Source: Georgenia satyanarayanai (GTDB lineage: Bacteria > Actinomycetota > Actinomycetes > Actinomycetales > Actinomycetaceae). Taken from it: a stretch of 64,000 nucleotides of DNA. Numbering within the stretch: the first letter of the stretch is position 1; each line of letters begins with the position of its first letter. Location of the stretch: contig NZ_JAMBNZ010000004.1 of NCBI RefSeq assembly GCF_023715365.1, positions 1 through 64,000 on the forward strand. Reading direction: 5' to 3'. The translations under genes were made by a program, and so were the position numbers. This document shows positions 16,406-28,750 of this stretch, in pieces. A model generated the notes under the pieces. It made no database searches and was not told the origin of the DNA. It saw nothing but the letters and a program-made list of their open reading frames with translations.

Positions 16406-17616
16406 CACAGCTCCACCCCTCCCTTGACGACGCGCACGGGCCGCAGGTCGGCATCGGTGACCACGACGTCGGCTCGCCGGCCCGCCTCGAGCGCCCCGAC
16501 GCCGTCGTCGCCGAGGACGGCGGCAGGGGTGGTGGCGGCCGAGTACACGGCGTCGACGAGGTCCACTCCCCCGGCGACGGTCGTGCGGACGACGTCGATG
16601 AGGTGCGCGGTGCCGCCCGCGATCGAGGTGCCGCCGGTGAGGCGCGCGACGCCGTCGGCGACGGTGACGGCCAGCGAGCCGAGCTGGTAGTCGCCGTCGG
16701 GCATGCCGGCGGCGGCCATCGCGTCGGTGACGAGGGCGACGTTCTCCCGGCCGGCGATCTCCATGAAGCTCCTCACGAGGGAGGGGTCCAGGTGGGTGCC
16801 GTCGGCGATGAGCTCGATGACGAGGCGGCCGTCGGCGGCGGCGGCGAGGAACTCGGGGATGGGGCCGGGCTCGCGGTGGTGCATGGGGTTCATCCCGTTG
16901 CACAGGTGGGTGACCGTGGGGCGCGCGGACCGGGCGGCGGGCGCGTCGGCGAGCATCCGCCCGGCCTCGACGACGGCGGCACGCGCCTGCGGGGCGGTGG
17001 CGACGGTGTGGCCGAAGGAGGGCAGCGCGCCGCCCGCGGCGAGCGCGCCGGCGACGCCGTCCTCCCCCGTGACGCCGGCGGCCTCGGGGGCGAGGGTCAT
17101 CGTGACGACGTGGCCGCGGCCGAGGGCGAGCAGCTCGCGGGTGAACGCGGCGTCCGGCTGCTGGATCGCGGCGGGGTTCTGGGCGCCGCACCGGTCGGCG
17201 GAGATGAAGGGGCCCTCGTAGTGGATACCGGCGATCTCCCCCGCCTCGGCGAGCGCGACGAGGACGCCGGTGCGCTGGCGCAGGACCTGCGGCGCCGCGG
17301 TGACGAGGGAAGCGACGAGGGAGGTGGTGCCGTGGCGCAGGTGCTCAGCGACGGCGACGCGCGCGGTGTCGAGGTCCTCGGCGTCCGGGAAGCTGGCCCC
17401 GCCACCGCCGTGGCAGTGGAGGTCGACGAGGCCCGGCAGGACGTAACCGTCGACGGGCGTGGCGGCGGCGACGGCCTCGCGCAGCGCGGCGGGTGCCTCA
17501 CCGGCGTTCCCGACCCAGGTGAGGCGGTCGTCCTCCCACGCGACGGCGCCGTCGTCCAGGACGGCGGTGGGGGTGACGACACGTCCGCGGACCACGCGCG
17601 GGGAGGCAGTGCTCAT
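16405..17616 (-). CDS. nagA: N-acetylglucosamine-6-phosphate deacetylase
   Basis: A 403-residue amidohydrolase of the NagA family that removes acetate from GlcNAc-6-phosphate for amino-sugar use and cell-wall recycling. The metal site is visible as DLHCHGGGG (His67, His69), GIHYEGPFIS, FGHTVAT, THLCNGMNPMHHR and the catalytic Asp in VTDAMAAAGM. The ATG at 17616 is 36 bases after the nucS stop, so read-through from nucS is possible. Its pairing with a GH1 enzyme suggests processing of an N-acetylhexosamine-containing saccharide. Confidence 0.9.
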   Translation of the reverse strand: MSTASPRVVRGRVVTPTAVLDDGAVAWEDDRLTWVGNAGEAPAALREAVAAATPVDGYVLPGLVDLHCHGGGGASFPDAEDLDTARVAVAEHLRHGTTSLVASLVTAAPQVLRQRTGVLVALAEAGEIAGIHYEGPFISADRCGAQNPAAIQQPDAAFTRELLALGRGHVVTMTLAPEAAGVTGEDGVAGALAAGGALPSFGHTVATAPQARAAVVEAGRMLADAPAARSARPTVTHLCNGMNPMHHREPGPIPEFLAAAADGRLVIELIADGTHLDPSLVRSFMEIAGRENVALVTDAMAAAGMPDGDYQLGSLAVTVADGVARLTGGTSIAGGTAHLIDVVRTTVAGGVDLVDAVYSAATTPAAVLGDDGVGALEAGRRADVVVTDADLRPVRVVKGGVEL

Positions 17617-17652
17617 CCCCCCATCATGCCAACCGCCGCGAGGCGCGGGCAC

Positions 17653-18348
17653 TCAGAACAGGCGGGTGTCGGGGTCGTCGAGGCCGCGCATGGCGTTGTA
17701 GTCCAGGACGACGCAGCGGATGCCGCGGTCCTCGGCCAGGACGCGCGCCTGGGGCTTGATCTCCTGGGCCGCGAAGACGCCCTGGACCGGCGTGAGGTGC
17801 GGGTCACGGTTGAGCAGCTCGAGGTAGCGGGTCAGCTGCTCCACGCCGTCGATCTCGCCGCGGCGCTTGATCTCCACCGCCACCGCCCGCTCCTGCGGGT
17901 CGCGGGCGAGGATGTCGACCGGGCCGATCGCCGTCGGAAACTCGCGGCGGACCAGACGGTGGCCCGGGCCGAGCAGCTCGATCTGCTCGGCGAGGAGCAC
18001 CTGGAGATGGGCCTCCACGCCGTCCTTGACGAGGCCGGGGTCGACCCCGAGGTCGTAGGTGCCGTCGTGCACGACCTCGTGGATCTTGACGACGAGCCGG
18101 TCGTCGGTCTTCGTGTTCTGGACCGTCCAGACCTCCTGGACACCCGCGGCGGCGTCCTCGGCCTCGGGCTGCCCGACCTCGAGCCGGCACGGCGGGCTCA
18201 TCCAGTTGAGCGGCTTGTAGGAGCCGCCGTCGGAGTGGACGAGCACCGAGCCGTCGGCCTTGACCATGAGGAGGCGGGTGGCCAGGGCGAGGTGGGCGTC
18301 GAGCCGGCCGGTGTAGTCCACCGAGCAGCGGGCGATGACGGTGCGCAC
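17653..18348 (-). CDS. nucS: mismatch-specific endonuclease NucS
   Basis: A 231-residue NucS/EndoMS protein, the enzyme that replaces MutS/MutL mismatch repair in most Actinobacteria by cutting both strands at mismatches. An N-terminal dimerisation domain begins [15 protein letters not shown]. The C-terminal nuclease domain has GPVDILARD and [12 protein letters not shown], which supply the metal-binding Asp, Glu and Lys. The extreme C-terminus DTRLF fits a sliding-clamp-binding motif. The GTG at 18348 has a strong GGAGGTAA site. Confidence 0.95.
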   Translation of the reverse strand: MRTVIARCSVDYTGRLDAHLALATRLLMVKADGSVLVHSDGGSYKPLNWMSPPCRLEVGQPEAEDAAAGVQEVWTVQNTKTDDRLVVKIHEVVHDGTYDLGVDPGLVKDGVEAHLQVLLAEQIELLGPGHRLVRREFPTAIGPVDILARDPQERAVAVEIKRRGEIDGVEQLTRYLELLNRDPHLTPVQGVFAAQEIKPQARVLAEDRGIRCVVLDYNAMRGLDDPDTRLF

Positions 18349-18433
18349 GTGGGGTTACCTCCGACGACGTCGCGAGTAATAAGTCAGCTCTCGGCGATGC
18401 AGGAGCTGGGGCGCTGCAGAAAGCGAGGGCGGG

Positions 18434-18850
18434 TCAGGCGGCGCCGCGGTCGACGGGCGGGCTGGACTCGAGCCAGCTCGTCAGGCCCGCCAGGGCGTCG
18501 CCCTCGAGCGCGAGGGAGAAGCTGTCACCACCGACGTGGCACTCCACCTCCACCGCCCCCCACGCACTGCCGGGCAGCACCCGGCGTCCCGGCTCGATGA
18601 CGAGCTCGCTGCGCCGCCACCGCGCTGCCGGGCCGGGGCGCAGGGAGAGGATCCGGTACCAGTCGATCCGCTCCACCCCGTACACGGCCACCCCGCTCGA
18701 CCAGTCCTGGGACTCGGCGGCGCGCCACGCGCAGGAGAAGGAACCGACCACCCGTCCCAACGCTCGCACGCGCACGAGCATCCACAGCCCGACCAGCAGC
18801 GCGAGCACGGCGAGCAGGACGAGCAGCCACAGCAGCCACGTCCAGCCCAC
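18434..18850 (-). CDS. DUF2550 membrane-anchored protein
   Basis: A 138-residue protein with one N-terminal membrane helix (about 4-27) and a cytoplasmic domain typical of DUF2550 proteins (SWRAAESQDW-like segment, YRILSLRPGPAARWRRSEL). This family sits directly after atpC in many Actinobacteria, as here, 11 bases downstream. Its function is unknown. I place the start at the GTG at 18850, just before the membrane helix. Confidence 0.8.
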   Translation of the reverse strand: MGWTWLLWLLVLLAVLALLVGLWMLVRVRALGRVVGSFSCAWRAAESQDWSSGVAVYGVERIDWYRILSLRPGPAARWRRSELVIEPGRRVLPGSAWGAVEVECHVGGDSFSLALEGDALAGLTSWLESSPPVDRGAA

Positions 18851-18861
18851 AGCGGCCGCTC

Positions 18862-19152
18862 CTAGTGCTCGACGGCGGCTTCGGCGTGGTCCGCGCGCCG
18901 CTCGTCCTGCTCGTCGACGACGATCATGACGTCGTCGTCGTCGCACGACACGAACCCACCGTGGATGTCCACCGACTCCGAGGCGCCCCCCGCCTGGCTG
19001 ATGGTGACCTTGCCCGGCCGCAGCACGGCAAGCACCGGCTGGCGGCCGGGCAGGATGCCCAGCACGCCGTCCGCGGCGGGGACGCTGACCGAGGCCGCGT
19101 CCCCGCTCCACAGGGTCCGGTCAGGACCCACGATCTGCACCGTGAGGGCCAC
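18862..19152 (-). CDS. atpC: ATP synthase F1 epsilon subunit
   Basis: A 96-residue epsilon subunit of the F1 central stalk: a beta-sandwich with the LTVQIVGPDRTLWSGDA start and a shortened C-terminal part. It couples rotation of gamma to the c-ring and can inhibit ATP hydrolysis. The long helical hairpin of enterobacterial epsilon is largely absent, which is common in Actinobacteria. It is the last F1 gene, 3 bases after atpD. Confidence 0.95.
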   Translation of the reverse strand: MALTVQIVGPDRTLWSGDAASVSVPAADGVLGILPGRQPVLAVLRPGKVTISQAGGASESVDIHGGFVSCDDDDVMIVVDEQDERRADHAEAAVEH

Positions 19153-19155
19153 GGG

Positions 19156-20673
<1,518 letters not shown>

Positions 20674-21567
20674 TCAGCTCGCTGCCAGTGCGTCGGCTCC
20701 CGAGACGATCTCGGTGAGCTCCTGAGTGATCTCGGCCTGTCGTGCGGAGTTCGCCAGCCGCGTGTACGTGGCGATGAGGTCCTCGGCGTTCTCGACGGCG
20801 GTGTGCATGGCCCGCTGCCGGCTCGCCAGCTCGGAGGCGGCTGCCTGCAGGAGGGCGTTGTAGATGCGGCTGCGCACGTACAGCGGCAGCAGCTGGTCGA
20901 GGACGGCGTCGGGGGACGGCTCGAACTCGTACAGCGGCAGCGGCTTGGCGCCGGCCTCGGCCACGCCCTCGACGATCTCCAGCGGCAGCATCCGACGCAC
21001 GAAGGGCTCCTGGCTGACCATGGAGACGAACTTCGTGAAGACGATGTGCAGCTCGCCTACGCCGCCGGCGTCGGCCGGCGCGAGGAAGGCCTCGAGGAGC
21101 GTCTCGGAGATGTCGCGCGCGAGCTGAGCGTCCGGCTTGTCCGACTGCCCCTCCCAGCTCTTGACGATCCGCTGGCCGCGGAAGGTGAAGTAGCCGATCC
21201 CGCGACGCCCGACGACGTAGAGGTCGATCTCCTTGCCCTCGTCCGTGAGCCGCTCGGTGAGCTGCTCGGCGGCCCGCAGGACGCTGGCCGTGTAGGAGCC
21301 GGCCATGCCGCGGTCGGCGGCCAGGACGAGCACCGCGACGCGGTTCGTGTCGGTGCGCTCACGCAGGATCGGGTGACCGACGTGCGCGTGCGCGGCCACC
21401 GCCGACGTCGCGCGGGTGAGCGCGACGGCGTACGGGCTGGCCTTGGTCGCCTGGTCGCGGGCGCGACCGATCCGCGAGGCGGCGATGAGCTCCATCGCAC
21501 GGAACATCTTCTTCAGCGTCTGCGTGGAGCGGATCCGCTGCTTGTAGACGCGCTGCTGGGCCCCCAC
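20674..21567 (-). CDS. atpG: ATP synthase F1 gamma subunit
   Basis: A 297-residue gamma subunit, the rotating shaft. The N-terminal coiled-coil helix (RVYKQRIRSTQTLKKMFRAMELIAASRI) and the C-terminal helix (MHTAVENAEDLIATYTRL, AEITQELTEIVSGADAL) are both present. It begins 2 bases after the atpA stop. Confidence 0.97.
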   Translation of the reverse strand: MGAQQRVYKQRIRSTQTLKKMFRAMELIAASRIGRARDQATKASPYAVALTRATSAVAAHAHVGHPILRERTDTNRVAVLVLAADRGMAGSYTASVLRAAEQLTERLTDEGKEIDLYVVGRRGIGYFTFRGQRIVKSWEGQSDKPDAQLARDISETLLEAFLAPADAGGVGELHIVFTKFVSMVSQEPFVRRMLPLEIVEGVAEAGAKPLPLYEFEPSPDAVLDQLLPLYVRSRIYNALLQAAASELASRQRAMHTAVENAEDLIATYTRLANSARQAEITQELTEIVSGADALAAS

Positions 21568-21569
21568 GC

Positions 21570-23204
21570 TCAGCCCCGCTTCTCGGCGACGATCTGCTCC
21601 TGCTCGGTCTCGACCAGCGGGTCGGCCTCGGGGGCGGCCGGCTCGGAGGACAGCGTGCCGTCCCCGGCGAGGAAGCCCTTGCGGAAGTCCTCGATGCCGG
21701 AGCGCATCGCGTCCTCGGTCTCCTTCTCGAGCTTGCCGGTCGTCGCGAGCGTCTGGAGGACGTCGGTCGAGCGGCGGAGGTGGTCGAGCATCTCCTTCTC
21801 GAAGCGGCGGACGTGGCTGGTCTCGACGTCGTCGAGGTAGCCGTTGGTGCCGGCCCAGATGGAGGCGATCTGGTCCTCGACCGGGAAGGGCGAGTACTGG
21901 GGCTGCTTGAGCAGCTCCATGAGCTTCTCGCCGCGGGTCAGCTGCTGGCGCGTGGTCGGGTCGAGGTCCGAGGCGAACATCGCAAAGGCCGCCATCGAGC
22001 GGTACTGCGCGAGGGTGATCTTCAGCGTGCCGGAGACCTTCTTCATCGCCTTGACCTGCGCGTCACCACCGACGCGGGACACCGAGATACCGACGTCGAC
22101 GGCGGGGCGCTGGTCGGAGTTGAAGAGGTCGGACTGGAGGAAGATCTGGCCGTCGGTGATCGAGATGACGTTGGTCGGGATGTACGCCGACACGTCGTTG
22201 GCCTTGGTCTCGATGATCGGCAGGCCGGTCATCGAGCCCGCGCCCAGCTCGTCGGAGAGCTTCGCGCAGCGCTCGAGCAGACGGGAATGCAGGTAGAAGA
22301 CGTCACCCGGGTAGGCCTCACGGCCCGGCGGGCGGCGCAGCAGCAGCGACACGGCGCGGTAGGCCTCGGCCTGCTTGGACAGGTCGTCGAAGACGATGAG
22401 GACGTGCTTGCCCTGGTACATCCAGTGCTGCCCGATGGCCGAGCCGGTGTAGGGGGCGATGTACTTGAAGCCGGCCGGGTCGGAAGCGGGAGCAGCGACG
22501 ATCGTCGTGTACTCCAGCGCGCCGGCCGCCTCGAGGCGGCCACGCACCGAGGCGATGGTCGAGCCCTTCTGGCCGATCGCGACGTAGACGCAGCGGACCT
22601 GCTTGGTCGGGTCGCCGCTGTCCCAGTTCGCCTTCTGGTTGAGGATCGTGTCGACGGCGATGGCGGTCTTGCCGGTGCCACGGTCGCCGATGATGAGCTG
22701 ACGCTGGCCACGACCGATCGGGATCATCGAGTCGATGGCCTTCATGCCGGTCTGGAGCGGCTCGTGGACGCTCTTGCGGTGCATGACGCCGGGCGCCTGG
22801 AGCTCCAGGGCGCGCATGGCCTCGGCCTCGATCGGGCCCAGCCCGTCGATCGGCTTGCCGGTGGGGTCGACGACGCGGCCCAGGAAGTTGTCACCCACGG
22901 GGGTGGAGAGCACCTCGCCCGTACGGTGCACGGCCTGGCCCTCCTCGATCCCGGTGAACTCACCGAGGACGATGACGCCGATCTCCCGGACGTCGAGGTT
23001 GAGGGCGAGGCCCAGGGTGCCGTCCTCGAAGCGGAGCAGCTCGTTCGCCATCGTGCCGGGCAGACCTTCGACACGCGCGATGCCGTCACCGGCGACGGTG
23101 ACGCGCCCGACCTCCTCCCCCACGGCCTCGGTCGGCTGGTAGGAGTCGACGAAGCTGTCCAGCGCCGCCCTGATCTCCTCGGGCTTGATCGTCAGCTCGG
23201 CCAT
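21570..23204 (-). CDS. atpA: ATP synthase F1 alpha subunit
   Basis: A 544-residue regulatory alpha subunit with Walker A GDRGTGKT at 173-180 and the conserved [12 protein letters not shown] and arginine-finger segment ([24 protein letters not shown]). The ATG at 23204 lies behind a GAAGGAACC ribosome site; an in-frame ATG 14 codons upstream is less well placed. The C-terminal 35 residues form an acidic tail, frequent in actinobacterial alpha subunits. Confidence 0.97.
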   Translation of the reverse strand: MAELTIKPEEIRAALDSFVDSYQPTEAVGEEVGRVTVAGDGIARVEGLPGTMANELLRFEDGTLGLALNLDVREIGVIVLGEFTGIEEGQAVHRTGEVLSTPVGDNFLGRVVDPTGKPIDGLGPIEAEAMRALELQAPGVMHRKSVHEPLQTGMKAIDSMIPIGRGQRQLIIGDRGTGKTAIAVDTILNQKANWDSGDPTKQVRCVYVAIGQKGSTIASVRGRLEAAGALEYTTIVAAPASDPAGFKYIAPYTGSAIGQHWMYQGKHVLIVFDDLSKQAEAYRAVSLLLRRPPGREAYPGDVFYLHSRLLERCAKLSDELGAGSMTGLPIIETKANDVSAYIPTNVISITDGQIFLQSDLFNSDQRPAVDVGISVSRVGGDAQVKAMKKVSGTLKITLAQYRSMAAFAMFASDLDPTTRQQLTRGEKLMELLKQPQYSPFPVEDQIASIWAGTNGYLDDVETSHVRRFEKEMLDHLRRSTDVLQTLATTGKLEKETEDAMRSGIEDFRKGFLAGDGTLSSEPAAPEADPLVETEQEQIVAEKRG

Positions 23205-23262
23205 TGCGGTTCCTTCTCCTTGGCGACTGTGGTCGCGGTTCGTCAAGTGGTGCGGGGGTGGG

Positions 23263-24078
23263 TCAGCCGGCGAAGCGGCGTCGGGCGTCCTGCAGGCGGG
23301 TGAGCGTGGTGCCGTCGATGACTTCGGAGCCCACCTGGATGCGCATCCCGCCCAGGACCTGCGGGTCGACGCCCACGTTGACCTGGACGGCGCTGCCGTA
23401 GGCGCGCTGAAGGATCTCGGCGAGCCGGGCCTCCTGCGCCTGGGTGAGCGGCGAGGCCGCCGTCACGTTCGCGACGACCCGGTCACGCCGGGCGGCCGCG
23501 AGCTCACCCACGCGCCGCAGGGCGCTGGCGAGCGAGCCGGCGCGCGGGGTGGTGACGAGACGCCGCACGATGAGGCGGGTCTCGGCACTGGCGCGCTCGG
23601 CGATGAGGGAGTCGATCAGGGCGGCTCGTCGCTCGGGAGCGATGTCCCTGTTGGCGAGGGCCGCGCGCAGCTCCCGGTCGGAGGCGAGCAGCCGCTCGGT
23701 GCGGAAGAGCTCCTCCTCGACCTCGAGCAGCACGCCGCGCGACTGCGCGGCGGACAGCACCGAGGCGGTGGCGAGCTCCTCGACGGCGGCGCCGAGGTCC
23801 TCGTCCGCGGACCACCGCGAGCGGACCATCCCGGCGAGCAGGTCGACCGCCTCGGGGGCGACCTTGCCGTCGAACAGGGCACCGACGAGGCGCGCCTTGG
23901 CGTCACCGGTCCGTGCCGGGTCCGTCAGCGCCCGCCGCAGCGAGCCGGAGGTCGCCAGCGTGTCGGCCGCCTCGAAGAGCTGGGTGCCGAGCTCACGCCC
24001 GCGCTCGCCCGCCTCGCGGAGGGCGACCTCCCACCGCTCGCTCGCCGCACGCAGTGCGGCCTGGCTGCTCGCTCGCAT
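23263..24078 (-). CDS. atpH: ATP synthase delta subunit
   Basis: A 271-residue delta subunit, the peripheral-stalk clamp between F1 and subunit b. The C-terminal region with [18 protein letters not shown] and [15 protein letters not shown] is diagnostic. It is longer than the roughly 180-residue enterobacterial form, as is normal in Actinobacteria. The ATG overlaps the atpF stop (TGATG); a GTG one codon upstream is an alternative. Confidence 0.93.
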   Translation of the reverse strand: MRASSQAALRAASERWEVALREAGERGRELGTQLFEAADTLATSGSLRRALTDPARTGDAKARLVGALFDGKVAPEAVDLLAGMVRSRWSADEDLGAAVEELATASVLSAAQSRGVLLEVEEELFRTERLLASDRELRAALANRDIAPERRAALIDSLIAERASAETRLIVRRLVTTPRAGSLASALRRVGELAAARRDRVVANVTAASPLTQAQEARLAEILQRAYGSAVQVNVGVDPQVLGGMRIQVGSEVIDGTTLTRLQDARRRFAG

Positions 24079-24661
24079 CACGCCTCCGCCGCCCCGCCGA
24101 CCTTCTCCCCGCCGGGGACAAGCTCGGTCTGGGAGTCGAGCTCGTCGAGGAAGCGGTCGATGACACGCTGACGACGCTGCTCGTCGGCCAGGGACTCACC
24201 GACGATGCGCTCGGCGAGGGTGGTCGCCAGCGCACCGATGTCCGTGCGCAGGGACGCGGCGGCCTGCTGACGCTCCGCCTCGATCTGCCGGTGAGCGCTC
24301 TCGACGATCCGCTCGGCGTCCGTACGGGCCTGGGCCCGGACGTCGGCCGCGATGACCTTCGCGTCCTCCTGCGCCTGCTCGCGGACACGGGCGGCCTCGA
24401 CCCGCGCCTGGGTGAGCTCGCGCTCGATCTCGGCACGCAGCTCCTCGGCCTCGGCCCGCGCGTTCTCGCCGGCCTTCAGGCCACCCTCGATCTTCTCGGT
24501 GCGCTCGTCGAGGATGCGGTTGAAGACCGGGAGGATCTTCCAGACGAAGAAGAAGGCGATGATCGCGATGCAGACGATCGACCAGATGATGTCGTAGTCC
24601 GCCGGGAAAATGGGGTTCTGTCCCCCCTCTTCCGCCGCTCGGACCAGGGCCGTGGACAGCA

Positions 24662-24662
<1 letters not shown>
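24078..24662 (-). CDS. atpF: ATP synthase F0 subunit b
   Basis: A 194-residue peripheral-stalk subunit. It has an N-terminal membrane helix (about 26-46, IIWSIVCIAIIAFFFVWKIL) and a long charged coiled coil to about residue 160. It anchors F1 to subunit a. Its ATG overlaps the atpE stop (TGATG). Confidence 0.95.
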
Positions 24663-25754
<1,092 letters not shown>

Positions 25755-26109
25755 GGCCAGGGGGAGGAGAGTCGCGGCGGCAGACAGGGCGGACCCCCAA
25801 GAGTCGGTCGGGATGTGCGGTGAGTGACCGCGTTGTCAGGATCGGCTCAAGCCTAACGTATGCGCAGGACCGCCCAGGACCCCGCACGAGCAGCCGTGAG
25901 GCGCGCGGACCTTCGTCCCGCCCCCCGCCGGCGAGGTCGCCTGGGTGCCGCAGCACCGTGCGCCCGGTCACCGTGCAGGTCACGCCGGGTACGCCGCGGC
26001 ACACCCGCCCTCTGCCGGTGTCGTGGGCGCCGGCGCGGCCCCACCGGGGCCCGTGCCGGCTCGCGCCGCCCGCGGCCCGCGCCGTGAGCAAGGCCACAGC
26101 GCGAACGCC
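25755..26109. other. 355-base intergenic region upstream of atpB
   Basis: No coding sequence is convincing here in either direction. It probably holds the main promoter of the atp operon. On the minus strand TTGAGC (25845-25850) lies 17 bases from TCACTC, and TACGTT lies at 25855-25860; neither is strong enough to call. The long open frames crossing it are GC-rich shadows. Confidence 0.4.
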
Positions 26110-26544
26110 TCAGACGCCGTCGCTCTCCCGCGCGGACGGGTCGACGTTCGGCACCCGCGCCCTGAGGGCCGCGGACATCTCGATCGCCACCGAGCCGAGG
26201 ATCGCGAGCACGAGGGTGGCGAAGAAGACGACCGGGTCGTAGAAGTCGCGTCCCCGCACGACGAGGAGGACGACGAAGACGACGACGACCTTCGCCAGCC
26301 AGCTCCCCACGAGCGCGGCGCTGGCCACGTACAGGGGCCGGTCCGCCGTCGCCACCATGACGACCGCCGTCGTGAGCGTGAAGAAGGCGACAAGGCCGGT
26401 GCCGAGCACCCCGCCCCACAGTCCCGGCATGCCCGCCACGAGGTAGCCGACGACGCAGCTGCCGACGCCGAGGACCACGAGGAGGACGGCCATCTGGCGC
26501 AGCGCGGTGCGGAACATCGTGCGCAGGGGGGACGGGGCGGTCAT
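26110..26544 (-). CDS. atpI: AtpI-like small membrane protein
   Basis: A 144-residue protein with four hydrophobic helices (about 16-36, 43-62, 73-96, 106-125). Its position upstream of the F0 genes and its topology match AtpI, which assists c-ring assembly or Mg2+ supply. Sequence similarity to AtpI is weak, as is usual for this family in Actinobacteria. The ATG overlaps the stop of the upstream transferase gene (ATGA). Confidence 0.75.
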   Translation of the reverse strand: MTAPSPLRTMFRTALRQMAVLLVVLGVGSCVVGYLVAGMPGLWGGVLGTGLVAFFTLTTAVVMVATADRPLYVASAALVGSWLAKVVVVFVVLLVVRGRDFYDPVVFFATLVLAILGSVAIEMSAALRARVPNVDPSARESDGV

Positions 26545-27653
26545 GCGGACTCCTTGGCGTGGCGGGAACGGCGCAGCCCGGGGAGCTTGCCGACGGTGAC
26601 GAGCAGGGCGAGGACGACGGCGACGCCGGTGGCGACCAGCACCGTGCCGCCGTCGAGGACGACGAGCGCGGCGGCACTGAAGGAGAAGACCGTCGTCCAC
26701 AGGTACATGACGAGGACGGCACGGCGGTGGCTGTGGCCCCACGAGAGGAGGCGGTGGTGCAGGTGCATGCGGTCGGGCTTGAAGGGCGACTGCCCGGCGC
26801 GCAGCCTGCGCAGGACGGCGAGCGTCATGTCGAGCAGCGGCAGCAGGAGGACCGCCACCGGAAGGAGGATCGGGACGAAGACGGGCAGCACCTGGCCCAC
26901 GGTGGCGCCGCCGGGGTCGATCTGGCCGGTCACGGTGATCGCCGCGGCCGCGACGGTGAGGCCGAGGAACATCGACCCGGAGTCGCCCATGAAGATGCGC
27001 GCGGGGTGGAAGTTGTGCGGGAGGAAGCCCAGGCACGTGCCGACGACGGCGGCGATGAGCACCGTCGCGAGGTTCGAGTAGTCCCCCGGCGTCTCCGTCC
27101 GGGTGAGGAGGTAGGTGTAGCCGAAGAAGGCCAGCCCCCCGATCGCCATCATCCCCGCGGCGAGGCCGTCGAGGCCGTCGACGAAGTTCACGGCGTTCAT
27201 CGCGACGACGACGACGAGGATGGTCGCGACGAGGGACAGCCGCGCCGAGCCGATGGTGAGCCCGAAGACCGGGAAGGTGATGAGCTGGACGCCCTGCCAC
27301 GCGATGAGTCCCGCGGCGAGGACCTGGCCCGCGAGCTTGGTCATCCAGTCGAGGTCCCAGATGTCGTCGGCGACGCCGAGGAGACAGACGAGCGCCGCAC
27401 CGCCGAGGATCGCCCACGGCTGGCCGGAGTCGAGGACGCCGTCGAGGAAGGGGACGCGGGAGGCGAGGAGGAGCGCGACGGCGAAGCCGGCGAGCATCGC
27501 CAGCCCGCCCAGCCGGGGGGTGGGCACCGTGTGGACGTCGCGCGCGCGGACCGGGGTCAGCGCATTCGTCAGCCGGGCGACCCGCAGCGCCACGGGCGTG
27601 GCGATGAAGGTGACGACGGCCGCGACGAGCATCACGAGCAGGTAGACCCTCAC
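26541..27653 (-). CDS. wecA: MraY/WecA-family glycosyl-1-phosphate transferase
   Basis: A 370-residue polytopic enzyme with about ten to eleven membrane segments. It transfers a sugar-1-phosphate, usually GlcNAc-1-P, from a UDP-sugar to the decaprenyl- or undecaprenyl-phosphate carrier. Diagnostic cytoplasmic motifs are LGVADDIWDLDW (Mg2+-binding DD), NAVNFVDGLDGLAAG, and the C-terminal RMHLHHRLL. In Actinobacteria this enzyme, next to sua5 and the atp genes, starts arabinogalactan or teichoic-acid-like polymer synthesis. The start is GTG, overlapping the sua5 stop (GTGA). Confidence 0.9.
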   Translation of the reverse strand: MRVYLLVMLVAAVVTFIATPVALRVARLTNALTPVRARDVHTVPTPRLGGLAMLAGFAVALLLASRVPFLDGVLDSGQPWAILGGAALVCLLGVADDIWDLDWMTKLAGQVLAAGLIAWQGVQLITFPVFGLTIGSARLSLVATILVVVVAMNAVNFVDGLDGLAAGMMAIGGLAFFGYTYLLTRTETPGDYSNLATVLIAAVVGTCLGFLPHNFHPARIFMGDSGSMFLGLTVAAAAITVTGQIDPGGATVGQVLPVFVPILLPVAVLLLPLLDMTLAVLRRLRAGQSPFKPDRMHLHHRLLSWGHSHRRAVLVMYLWTTVFSFSAAALVVLDGGTVLVATGVAVVLALLVTVGKLPGLRRSRHAKESA

Positions 27654-28336
27654 GGCCCGACGGCACCGTCCTTAGCGCCGTCGGGCCCGGGCCGCTCGAC
27701 GTCGGTGATCTCGGGCACGACGGCGGTGAGCTCGTCCAGGCTCAGCGCCCCGGCCCGCACGATGCGCAGCGTGGGGCCGGTCGCGTCGATGATCGTCGAG
27801 GCCACTCCCCCGCGGGAGGGCCCGCCGTCGAGGTAGACCTCGACGCGATCACCGAGCGCGGTGGCGGCCTCGAGGACGGTCGTCGCGGCGGGGCGGCCGT
27901 GACGGTTGGCGCTGGAGACGGCGAGCGGCCCGGTCCGGGCGAGGAGGGCCAGGGCGACCTCGTCGTCGGGCATGCGCAGGGCGACCGTGCCGCCGGTGTC
28001 GCCGAGGTCCCACGCGAGGGTGGGCTGGGCGCGGCAGATGACGGTGAGCGGTCCGGGCCAGAAGGTCTCGAGGAGGGTGTGGACGGCGGCCGGCACGTCG
28101 GTGGCCAGCCCGGCGACCGTGGCGGCCGCCGGGACGAGGACGGGCGGCGGGCTCTGGCGCCCGCGGCCCTTGGCGGCGAGGAGGGCCGCGACGGCGCCGG
28201 GGTCGAAGGCGGCCGCGCCGATGCCGTAGACGGTGTCGGTCGGCAGCACCACGAGGCCGCCGGTGGAGAGGGCGGTGGCCGCGGCGTCGACGCCCTCGTC
28301 ACGGGTCGCGGGCTGGGTGCAGTCGTACACGCTCAC
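27650..28336 (-). CDS. sua5: threonylcarbamoyl-AMP synthase, Sua5/YrdC/YciO
   Basis: A 228-residue enzyme that makes L-threonylcarbamoyl-AMP from threonine, bicarbonate and ATP for the t6A37 modification of tRNAs reading ANN codons. The YrdC signature is seen as GGLVVLPTDTVYGIGAAAF and the SANRHG loop. The C-terminal 25 residues exceed the bare YrdC domain but do not form a full Sua5 domain. The GTG at 28336 has a GGGAGGATCC ribosome site. Confidence 0.93.
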   Translation of the reverse strand: MSVYDCTQPATRDEGVDAAATALSTGGLVVLPTDTVYGIGAAAFDPGAVAALLAAKGRGRQSPPPVLVPAAATVAGLATDVPAAVHTLLETFWPGPLTVICRAQPTLAWDLGDTGGTVALRMPDDEVALALLARTGPLAVSSANRHGRPAATTVLEAATALGDRVEVYLDGGPSRGGVASTIIDATGPTLRIVRAGALSLDELTAVVPEITDVERPGPDGAKDGAVGP

Positions 28337-28387
28337 GTACCGGATCCTCCCACGGGCACCGGTGGAGGGATGACATCCTCACCGGCC

Positions 28388-28750
28388 ATGACCCACGTCC
28401 GGCGGACCGTCCTCGCCCTCGCGCTCCTCGTCCACCTCGCGGCGCTGTACGTCCCGCGGGTGCCGGGCGACGGTCCGGACCTCTTCCCGGGCGCGGACAA
28501 GGTCGTGCACGTCGGTGTCTTCGCGCTCGTCGTCGGCGCGGCGCTGTGGGCGGGGCTGCCGGCGCGGTGGGGGGTGCCGCTGGCGCTCGCGCACGCGGTG
28601 GTGAGCGAGGTCGTCCAGCACGTCCTGCTGCCGGCGCGCTCGGGCGACCCGTGGGACGTGCTCGCCGACGTCGTCGGCGTGGCCCTGGGGTGGGCCGTGG
28701 CGGCGCGGGTCACACGCGCCGGGCGACGACCATCCGGTTCCGGCCGGTGA
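28388..28750 (+). CDS. VanZ-like small membrane protein
   Basis: A 120-residue protein with three to four hydrophobic helices and the VanZ-like pattern: PGADKVVHVGVFALVV near residue 36 and the SEVVQHVLLPARSGDPWDVLADVVGVALG segment near residue 77. VanZ-family proteins can lower teicoplanin susceptibility, but most small members have no known role. It is transcribed opposite to its neighbours and overlaps the 3' end of prmC by 41 bases. Confidence 0.8.
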   Translation: MTHVRRTVLALALLVHLAALYVPRVPGDGPDLFPGADKVVHVGVFALVVGAALWAGLPARWGVPLALAHAVVSEVVQHVLLPARSGDPWDVLADVVGVALGWAVAARVTRAGRRPSGSGR

